Positions 58,458-64,000 of a DNA stretch of 64,000 nucleotides are shown piece by piece. The position numbers and the translations under genes were made by a program. Location: positions 558,001 through 622,000 of the forward strand of contig NZ_CP107007.1 of NCBI RefSeq assembly GCF_025725645.1. The letters are read 5' to 3'. Positions within the stretch are counted from its first letter, which is position 1, and each line of letters begins with the position of its first letter. The stretch is from Halomonas sp. GD1P12. GTDB lineage: Bacteria > Pseudomonadota > Gammaproteobacteria > Pseudomonadales > Halomonadaceae. The notes beneath the pieces were generated by a model. The model saw nothing but the letters and a program-made list of their open reading frames with translations, did no database searches and was not told where the DNA came from.

Positions 58458-60635
58458 ATGAAGACGATGTTGGTCGCCACGGCCGCGCTTGCTGCAGCCT
58501 TCAGCCTGCCTGCCCTGGGGCAATCACAGCCCGAGATCGGGACAAGGGCGCGCGCCATCCTTGATGTTGATGGCTTGCAGTTCCGCGACGCGAACGGGAA
58601 CGGAAATCTGGACCCCTACGAGGATTGGCGCCTGCCGGTTGCTGACCGCGTCTCGGATCTTCTGGAGCGTATGTCAATCGAAGAGCGCGCCGGGATGCTG
58701 CTGATCGACACGCTGAACGCGGGCTGCGCCGGCACGACCGAGGGCACGCGGGCCGAGGAGATGATCGCAGAGCAGCACATGACCCGCTTCATTCTGCGCA
58801 ACACCATCGCCGCTAAGGCGCAGACGTGCGACGGCCGCCCCTCGCGTAGCGGGTTCGACGTAACGGCGCGGCAGATGGCGGCTTTCGCTAACGCAGTGCA
58901 GGAGCTGGCCGAGACGCAGCCGTCCGGCATTCCTGTTCTGTTCAAGGACAATGCAAGAAATCATCGGGAAAGCGATCCACGTTTCGGCATCGGCGGCGGG
59001 GCCGGTGCGATGACCGCCTTCCCCAAGGAGCTTGGCATCGCTGCAGCGGTCCTGGGCACCGAGAGCATGGCGCCGGTCGAGGCGCTGACGCAGGTCACGG
59101 CAGCCGAATGGCGCGCGCTCGGGCTGCGAGGCATGTATGGTTACATGGCCGATCTGGCGACCGAGCCGCGCTGGCACCGTGTCCACGAGACCTTCGGGGA
59201 AGACAGCGATACGGTTGCGGACATCATGGAGGCGCTGGTGCTGGGCCTCCAGGGCGGCCCGGTCGACTCTGAGTCTGACGTCGCGCTGACGATGAAGCAT
59301 TTCCCCGGTGGCGGGCCGCAGGAGCAGGGGCTGGACCCGCATTATTCGTTTGGTCAGCGCCAGGTCTATCCGTCGGGCGCTTTCGCCGCCCATCTCGCCC
59401 CCTTCCAGCGCGCGATCGATGCAGGGCTTGGCGCGATCATGCCCTATTACGGCGTCCCGGTCGATCTGACCCATGAAGGCGAGACCTTTGACGAGGTGGG
59501 TTTTTCCTTCTCGGCCCAGACCGTGAACGGTCTTTTGCGCGACCGGCTCGGCTTTCAGGGCTATGTCAACTCGGATACCGGCATCATCCAGTCCCGCGCA
59601 TGGGGCTTTGCAGATGCCACCGTTCCAGAACGGGTCGCGCTGGCCATCAACAGCGGCAATGACGTGCTGTCGGGCTTTTCGGATGTCGGCGAGATCCTGG
59701 ATTTGGTCGAAGCCGGCCTGATCGATGAGGCCCGCGTCACCGAGGCCGCCGGTCGTCTGCTGACCGAGCAGTTTGCCCTGGGCCTCTTTGAGAACCCCTA
59801 TGTGGATGAGGACGCCGCTGGTGACATCGTTGCCGCGCCGGACCATCTGGCGCTTGCCGCGCAGGTTCATCGTGAATCGATTGTCCTGTTGCAGAACGAT
59901 AACCTGTTGCCGCTTGCGCAGGGCGCGCAGATCTACGTGCTCAACGCCGATGCCGGGATGGCAGCGGAAGCGGGCTTCAAGGTCACGCAGGGCACTGCCG
60001 ACGACGGACGCTCCTCGGCGGCTGACCACGACGCAGCGGTGATCCGAGTCTATGTTCGAAATACAGGCACCGGCGACTATCGCTCGAACGACCCGGAATG
60101 GGGGGCGAACCCCGAGCACCTGAACCCGAGAACAGGCGAGGTCTGGGGCGGCGAGGACAATTGCAACGTCACCCCCGATCTCAACGCCTCCTGCGCGGAT
60201 GACGGACAGATTGGCGGTCCCGGTTCGCCTGCCTTGGGCTTGCTGTTCGGCGGCGCCCTGCCTTGGGAAGCCGACGCGCTGTCTTTCACGACCATGGCCG
60301 AGGCGCAGTCCTGGGACATCTTTCCGCCGCTTCCCGTGATCCGCGAGGTCATGAACGAGGTTGGAGCGCAGCGCACCATCATTGCGATCGACTTCCGCAA
60401 CCCCTATGTTATCGACGCTGAAAGCGGCCTGCGCGATGCCGGTGCCTTGCTGGCCACTTTTGGTGCGGTTGACGATGCGTTGTTCGATGTTCTCTCGGGC
60501 CAGTTCGCGCCCGTGGGCCGGCTGCCCTTCGCCTTGCCAGATAACCTCGGTGCGGTGATCGAAAACGCTTCTGATGCGCCGGGATATGCGGCCGAGGACA
60601 CGCTATTTCCCTTTGCTCACGGTCTGTCCTACTAA
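58458..60635 (+). CDS. Exported glycoside hydrolase family 3 enzyme (beta-glucosidase-like)
   Basis: This 725-residue protein has a signal peptide (MKTMLVATAALAAAFSLPALGQ). An EF-hand-like calcium loop follows at D44-E55 (DANGNGNLDPYE), then the GH3 barrel with FKDNARNH, LTMKHFPGGGPQ and nucleophile D373 in YVNSDTG. The C-terminal domain holds SIVLLQNDNLLPL and ends in FPFAHGLSY. The start at 58458 is 10 bases after GGAGG. Its link to the neighbouring operon is unclear; it may free an aromatic aglycone from a plant glycoside, which is speculation. A hairpin (60650-60672) follows. Confidence 0.88.
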   Translation: MKTMLVATAALAAAFSLPALGQSQPEIGTRARAILDVDGLQFRDANGNGNLDPYEDWRLPVADRVSDLLERMSIEERAGMLLIDTLNAGCAGTTEGTRAEEMIAEQHMTRFILRNTIAAKAQTCDGRPSRSGFDVTARQMAAFANAVQELAETQPSGIPVLFKDNARNHRESDPRFGIGGGAGAMTAFPKELGIAAAVLGTESMAPVEALTQVTAAEWRALGLRGMYGYMADLATEPRWHRVHETFGEDSDTVADIMEALVLGLQGGPVDSESDVALTMKHFPGGGPQEQGLDPHYSFGQRQVYPSGAFAAHLAPFQRAIDAGLGAIMPYYGVPVDLTHEGETFDEVGFSFSAQTVNGLLRDRLGFQGYVNSDTGIIQSRAWGFADATVPERVALAINSGNDVLSGFSDVGEILDLVEAGLIDEARVTEAAGRLLTEQFALGLFENPYVDEDAAGDIVAAPDHLALAAQVHRESIVLLQNDNLLPLAQGAQIYVLNADAGMAAEAGFKVTQGTADDGRSSAADHDAAVIRVYVRNTGTGDYRSNDPEWGANPEHLNPRTGEVWGGEDNCNVTPDLNASCADDGQIGGPGSPALGLLFGGALPWEADALSFTTMAEAQSWDIFPPLPVIREVMNEVGAQRTIIAIDFRNPYVIDAESGLRDAGALLATFGAVDDALFDVLSGQFAPVGRLPFALPDNLGAVIENASDAPGYAAEDTLFPFAHGLSY

Positions 60636-60649
60636 GTTTAGGCAAGCCA

Positions 60650-60672
60650 GGTCCGAGCCGCCGGCTCGGACC
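60650..60672 (+). terminator. Hairpin after GH3
   Basis: GGTCCGAGCC / GGCTCGGACC perfect arms with a three-base loop start 15 bases after the stop. There is no strong T tract, so strength is uncertain. Confidence 0.6.
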
Positions 60673-60800
60673 GTTAGGCGGTTTCATCATCCGGACGATC
60701 CATGCTGCCAGCGCCGAAACCTGACTGGGTGTACAACAAAAGCCGGGCCCAATCTTTCAGGCCTGCCTCCTTTGCTGACTCACGATCACCGACCCGGCGT

Positions 60801-60955
60801 TGGATCGCGATCGGGCGGCTGGACATCAATACCAGCGGCCTCTTGCTGTTCACCACCGACGGCTAACTCGCCAACCGCCTGATGCCCCCCTCCACCCAGT
60901 TCGAGCGCGAGTACGCCGCCCGGTACAGGCGATACGCAAGCCCAAGCGTCGCTGA
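60801..60955 (+). pseudogene. rluB 3' remnant (right island border)
   Basis: Bases 60801-60918 match rluB 49083-49200 at 108 of 118 positions without gaps, including [17 protein letters not shown], then a TAA replaces a Glu codon. Bases 60914-60955 match the last 42 bases of rluB (49581-49622) with four differences, ending in TGA. The two blocks share CGCCG at the joint, so 385 bases were lost at a 5-bp microhomology. Faint similarity may reach back to about 60729 (VYNK). It is a dead duplicate. Confidence 0.92.
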
Positions 60956-60978
60956 TTCCTCGGCGCTTACGCTCGCCT

Positions 60979-61002
60979 TTCACGCCCCGCTCGGGGCGTG
61001 AA
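60979..61002. terminator. Hairpin between rluB remnant and glycosyltransferase
   Basis: TTCACGCCCC / GGGGCGTGAA arms with a GCTC loop lie 47 bases beyond the glycosyltransferase stop. T-tracts are short on both sides. It differs completely from the terminator at the left junction. Confidence 0.6.
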
Positions 61003-61048
61003 GCAAGTCTTCACTCGATACCTCCGCTCAAATCCATTACCCATCCCC

Positions 61049-62752
61049 TTATCGAAAGCTTTCCATGATCGTCTCTTCCCAGCGTTTGGCGACGCTCGAT
61101 GGGGAGAAGTGCGTTTTGAATCGAGCCCGCGCGTGGTCTCCCAAGCGGCGGGCCAGACCGGGCTCCACCACCAAACGGGTCAGGTGTTCGGCAAACGCGG
61201 TCGTGTCATTGGGCGCGACGAGAAAGCCGGTCTCATCGGAGACGATCATGTCAGACGGGCCGTAGCGGACATCGAAGGCGACCACCGGGCAGCGAAAGGC
61301 CATCGCCTCGAGCAGCGTCAGCGGGAACCCCTCCATCACGCTGGTCAAAATGGCGCACTGCGCGTCGCGATAGATGCTCGCGATGTCGTTGCAGTAGCCT
61401 TCGAGCACGACGTGGCGCTCGAGCCCCAATGCCTCGATGCGCGCTTTGATTTTGTCGCGCTCGCCGCCCTCGCCGTAAAGGTGCAGGCACACCTGCGGCG
61501 CGTGCTTCACGACCTCGGCCAGTATCTCGAGCGCCTTTAGGTGCTGCTTTTCCGGCGACAGGCGCGCCACGTAAACGATTTTATCCCGCTGGCTGGGCGG
61601 TCCTTCACCGTCGGCGCTTTTCAGTGCCTTGTAGGAGGCGCTGAGCGTGTGCGGCACCGTTACTACGTTTTGATCCGGGAACCGGCGCTTGACGTCCCGG
61701 GTTTGCACTTGGGTCAGCGCCACCACGCCATTCGGCGCGTCGTGGCCTTCCAGCAGGTCCCGGTAGTGGGTCTTGAGCTTGGTATCGAGCTCTTTACCCT
61801 GAAAGTGTGTGCTGTGCAGCGCGCCGAACACACGAATTTGCTTCTCTCGGTTTGCGCCTACCGGCGTGTCGCGCAAAAGCGCGGAGGCCTTGAACGTAAA
61901 CTTGTTCTTGTCGTTGAGCAGCCACAGCCTCTCACTCTTCAGTCGCGTCGTCAGGGCGTTGAGTGCGTAAAGCGAAAAGTCCGTGCTGTCGCCCAAAAAC
62001 GTGCACTGACCGAGGATGTGGTCGATCGCCCTCAAACCGGTGGCGGTGCTCTCGAAAGAAGCATGAGTGGGTTGAGAAAAAGACTGCCCCGTCGTGAGCG
62101 AGGCGTGTAGATAAAAGCCGGGTGCGAGCCTCTCTTCTGGCGAGGATTCGGTTCCCTCTCTTTCGAATACCCGAAAAAAAAGCGGCGTGCCCCAGGGGCT
62201 ATAAAAGATTTCGTGAGTTCGTTGCCGGGAGTTGGGATCGTACAAGCGATGACTGCTGCGGTGTCCCGTGGTGTGGTAGATATCCGCCGCGACTTTCTGA
62301 CCCTTCTCGAAGTAGTTGATGTGTATCAACTCGCCATGCTCTTTCGAGTAGACCTTGTAGGCAAAGAGCCGGCCCTGGCCGTTGAGGTAGCGCACGTCCT
62401 TGTGCCCTTCGACCGGGGCGGGGGTGTAACCGATGAAGCTCGGGTCGGTCGCTGGCGGGAGCGTGCCTTTGAGCTCGCTTACCGGCAGGGCAGGGTCGTC
62501 GAACCCCTGCAGGCAGTCGTAGAGGCCCTTGATGCGCGTAGCGCTGTGGTAACGCTCGCTACCCAGAAGTGCAGCGACGTTGCGCTGAAGCTCTGGGCGA
62601 TACTGGAACGTCACGATCAAGGGATGAACGCCCAGTTCATCGATGAAAAGCGATGCCCTGGCCAGCGCCGAGTGTTCGATGCCGGTGAGCGTTTTGCCCA
62701 TGTCCAGATTGAGAAACAGGATGTCGGTATCGTGCAGCGCGGGCTGTGCCAT
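61049..62752 (-). CDS. Glycosyltransferase, TagE/GT4-like
   Basis: This 567-residue cytosolic protein has a long variable N-terminal domain and a GT4 donor domain from about residue 370 (KIVYVARLSPEKQHLKALEI), with the EGFPLTLLEAMAFRCPVV block that carries the E-x7-E pair. The middle (DKNKFTFK, FGALHSTHF, VTVPHTLS) resembles poly(glycerol-phosphate) glucosyltransferases known from Gram-positive teichoic acid synthesis. In this host it more likely acts on a capsule or other surface glycan; the substrate is unknown. Its 3' end marks the right border of the island, and a second copy of its last codons is at 49694-49741. Confidence 0.82.
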   Translation of the reverse strand: MAQPALHDTDILFLNLDMGKTLTGIEHSALARASLFIDELGVHPLIVTFQYRPELQRNVAALLGSERYHSATRIKGLYDCLQGFDDPALPVSELKGTLPPATDPSFIGYTPAPVEGHKDVRYLNGQGRLFAYKVYSKEHGELIHINYFEKGQKVAADIYHTTGHRSSHRLYDPNSRQRTHEIFYSPWGTPLFFRVFEREGTESSPEERLAPGFYLHASLTTGQSFSQPTHASFESTATGLRAIDHILGQCTFLGDSTDFSLYALNALTTRLKSERLWLLNDKNKFTFKASALLRDTPVGANREKQIRVFGALHSTHFQGKELDTKLKTHYRDLLEGHDAPNGVVALTQVQTRDVKRRFPDQNVVTVPHTLSASYKALKSADGEGPPSQRDKIVYVARLSPEKQHLKALEILAEVVKHAPQVCLHLYGEGGERDKIKARIEALGLERHVVLEGYCNDIASIYRDAQCAILTSVMEGFPLTLLEAMAFRCPVVAFDVRYGPSDMIVSDETGFLVAPNDTTAFAEHLTRLVVEPGLARRLGDHARARFKTHFSPSSVAKRWEETIMESFR

Positions 62753-62885
62753 GATGGTCGCCTTGTCGTTTAGTCGGTAGCATGACCTTGAAAACGCATT
62801 GTCATGAACCCGGGGCGCAGCGACAAGGCTTGTGCTGTCTGGCAGCGAGCGGCGCGACTATTTTAACGGCGCTTGTCAAAAAGCC

Positions 62886-62914
62886 TTGCCACATCCCGGG
62901 TCGATCTGTACTAT
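62886..62914 (+). promoter_or_regulatory. Promoter of the tRNA-Lys pair
   Basis: TTGCCA (62886-62891), a 17-base spacer and TACTAT (62909-62914) lie 16 bases before the first tRNA, a good sigma-70 match. Confidence 0.75.
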
Positions 62915-62930
62915 ATGCATCCGTTCGAGG

Positions 62931-63006
62931 GGGTCGTTAGCTCAGTTGGTAGAGCAGTTGACTTTTAATCAATTGGTCGCAGGTTCGAATCCTGCACGAC
63001 CCACCA
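62931..63006 (+). tRNA. tRNA-Lys (anticodon UUU), first copy
   Basis: The 76-base sequence folds into a cloverleaf: acceptor GGGTCGT/ACGACCC, D-loop AGCTCAGTTGGTAGAGC, anticodon loop CTTTTAA, T-loop GGTTCGAATCC, and encoded CCA. Confidence 0.98.
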
Positions 63007-63081
63007 CCGACGCTGAAGGCGTTGGCCCTCAAGACTCGAACGCGATGCCGGTGCGGCAATGGCCGTACAACATGGCACTCT

Positions 63082-63157
63082 GGGTCGTTAGCTCAGTTGG
63101 TAGAGCAGTTGACTTTTAATCAATTGGTCGCAGGTTCGAATCCTGCACGACCCACCA
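63082..63157 (+). tRNA. tRNA-Lys (anticodon UUU), second copy
   Basis: Identical over all 76 bases to the copy at 62931, with CCA encoded. The 75-base spacer is unrelated sequence without a promoter, so both are probably cut from one transcript. Confidence 0.98.
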
Positions 63158-63164
63158 GATTCGG

Positions 63165-63196
63165 CGCCCCTGACAGTCCACTGTCAGGGGCGTTTT
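63165..63196 (+). terminator. Terminator of the tRNA-Lys unit
   Basis: CGCCCCTGACAGT / ACTGTCAGGGGCG (13-bp perfect arms, two-base loop) followed by TTTT starts eight bases after the second tRNA. Confidence 0.9.
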
Positions 63197-63281
63197 CGTT
63201 CGTCTAGACGTTGTTCGATGCTTGTTTCTCTATCCGCGCCGTTACCGGCGCGCGATACCGCGTGGCTCGCGCGCTGGTTGG

Positions 63282-64000
63282 CTAGTTGAACGACGAAAGC
63301 GCCTCCCGGTAGTCGAGAAACGCTTCGCGGCGCTGGTCGATCAGTGCGACCAGCGGCGTGTCGCCTTCCTGCTGGGCCACGTTTTTGGCGATACCGAGCT
63401 GCTGAATGCCGCGATCCACCCGGCCTGTCAGCTGCAGGTACTCCGCCTGGGCCAGGTGCCCCCAGCCGTTGTGGCCGCTGCGCCCGGCGGCGGTGACCAG
63501 CAGATTAAAGCCCTGAGGATTTTCCGGGTAGCGTTCGGTGACGCGGCGTAGCAGATCGAAGGCCGCCTGCGGGTCGCGCTGCAGCTGCGCTTCGGCCAGA
63601 ATCAGCTGCGCCGGCAGGTAGTTCGGCATGACGCGCAGCCAGCGCTCGGCCCGCGTGATCGCCTCGTCGATGCGGTTGGCCTCGAGCGCAACCTGGGCGC
63701 TCGAGGCGGGAATCATGGCGTAGTCCGGAAGCTCGGCGGCCAGCGCGTCGAGGCTTTGGAGCGCCGTGTCCACCTGGCCGCGGCGGGCGTCGATCAGCGC
63801 GCTCAAGTAGCGCCGCGCAGGCTCCTCGGCGCCGCCCTGGGCCAGGCGCGCCTGCGCCTGCTCCGGGGCGTTCTGGTAGAGGCTCAACAGCGCCCGGGCG
63901 CGCATCAGGTTGTAGAGGGTGTTGCTTTGGTAGCTGTCCGCCACGGTGAGCTGGGCCACGCGGGCCTGGGCGTCGCTCAGGCGACTGTCCGACACCGGGT
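63282..64000 (-). CDS. BepA-like M48 metalloprotease, C-terminal part (partial)
   Basis: The frame runs off the right edge; about 239 C-terminal residues are visible. It opens PVSDSRLSDAQARVAQ, which matches the HPxTxxR segment that follows the peptidase domain in BepA (YfgC). The rest is a TPR superhelix (SNTLYNLMRARALLSLYQN, LRRVTERYPENPQGFNLL, AQAEYLQLTGRVDRGIQQL). BepA maintains outer-membrane protein assembly in the periplasm. The zinc HExxH motif would lie outside the window, so the assignment rests on the TPR part and the junction. Confidence 0.75.
   Translation of the reverse strand, partial: PVSDSRLSDAQARVAQLTVADSYQSNTLYNLMRARALLSLYQNAPEQAQARLAQGGAEEPARRYLSALIDARRGQVDTALQSLDALAAELPDYAMIPASSAQVALEANRIDEAITRAERWLRVMPNYLPAQLILAEAQLQRDPQAAFDLLRRVTERYPENPQGFNLLVTAAGRSGHNGWGHLAQAEYLQLTGRVDRGIQQLGIAKNVAQQEGDTPLVALIDQRREAFLDYREALSSFN

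Larger units (their letters stand above)
49742..60800. other. Accessory genomic island (aromatic catabolism plus GH3)
   Basis: The block from the glycosyltransferase remnant to the rluB remnant contains an eight-gene catabolic operon, a gutted LysR gene and a GH3 gene. It is bounded by two copies of one chromosomal junction (rluB end / glycosyltransferase end). No integrase, transposase or tRNA boundary is recognisable, so homologous recombination with related DNA is the simplest entry route. Exact ends may differ by tens of bases. Confidence 0.75.

Noticed and set aside
62931..63157. tRNA-Lys pair as integration site of the island
   Set aside because: The island border is at about 60.8 kb, before the intact glycosyltransferase, and there is no tRNA fragment at the left border or any integrase gene.

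Overview
The window looks like chromosomal DNA of a high-GC gammaproteobacterium. The best guess is a Halomonas-type member of the Halomonadaceae. This is inferred from a BCCT osmolyte transporter, a pseudomonad/halomonad-style gene order (ubiE-ubiJ-ubiB-hisE-tatABC; priA-argS-ftsN-hslVU; scpA-scpB-rluB; mltF opposite purL) and the RstAB and MetR homologues. Nothing in the window proves the genus.

Layout. 1-7.8 kb: end of a membrane protein gene, a BCCT carrier, a 55-residue membrane peptide, an overlapping three-gene operon of two periplasmic binding proteins plus a membrane diguanylate cyclase, an UMF1-type MFS carrier, a periplasmic aspartic protease and two small proteins. 8-15.5 kb: an RstAB-like two-component system, metR, ppk1 (with a Pho-box-like site), hemB and elbB. 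15.6-25.9 kb, nearly all on the minus strand: tatABC, hisE, ubiB-ubiJ-ubiE, a DUF971 protein, hslUV, ftsN and argS. 26-31.9 kb: priA opposite rpmE, maeB, tesB opposite tadA. 31.9-38.2 kb: a complete zeaxanthin-glucoside carotenoid cluster (crtE-X-Y-I-B with convergent crtZ, the Pantoea arrangement), inserted between tadA and ytfJ-mltF-purL. 44.7-49.7 kb: a zinc-ribbon protein, radD, scpA, scpB and rluB.

49.7-60.8 kb is an accessory island. It holds an eight-gene minus-strand operon (extradiol-type VOC dioxygenase, Rieske ferredoxin, FAD monooxygenase, MFS carrier, secreted metallo-beta-lactamase-fold protein, C-C-type alpha/beta hydrolase, FAH-family enzyme, cyclase-family enzyme) that reads as a ring-hydroxylation and meta-cleavage route for an unknown aromatic compound. 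A divergent LysR-type regulator gene has lost its middle, leaving only its first codons and its C-terminal end. A secreted GH3 glycosidase lies beyond it. The island sits between two copies of the same junction. On the left are an intact rluB and the last 15 codons of a glycosyltransferase gene. On the right are a decayed rluB 3' remnant (108/118 identical in one block, with a 385-bp internal deletion at a 5-bp microhomology) and an intact glycosyltransferase gene. This is direct sequence evidence that the 11-kb block entered at the rluB/glycosyltransferase boundary.

61-64 kb: the glycosyltransferase, two identical tRNA-Lys(UUU) genes behind one promoter, and the end of a BepA-like gene cut by the window edge. 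Strong inverted repeats with T-tracts close most transcription units.
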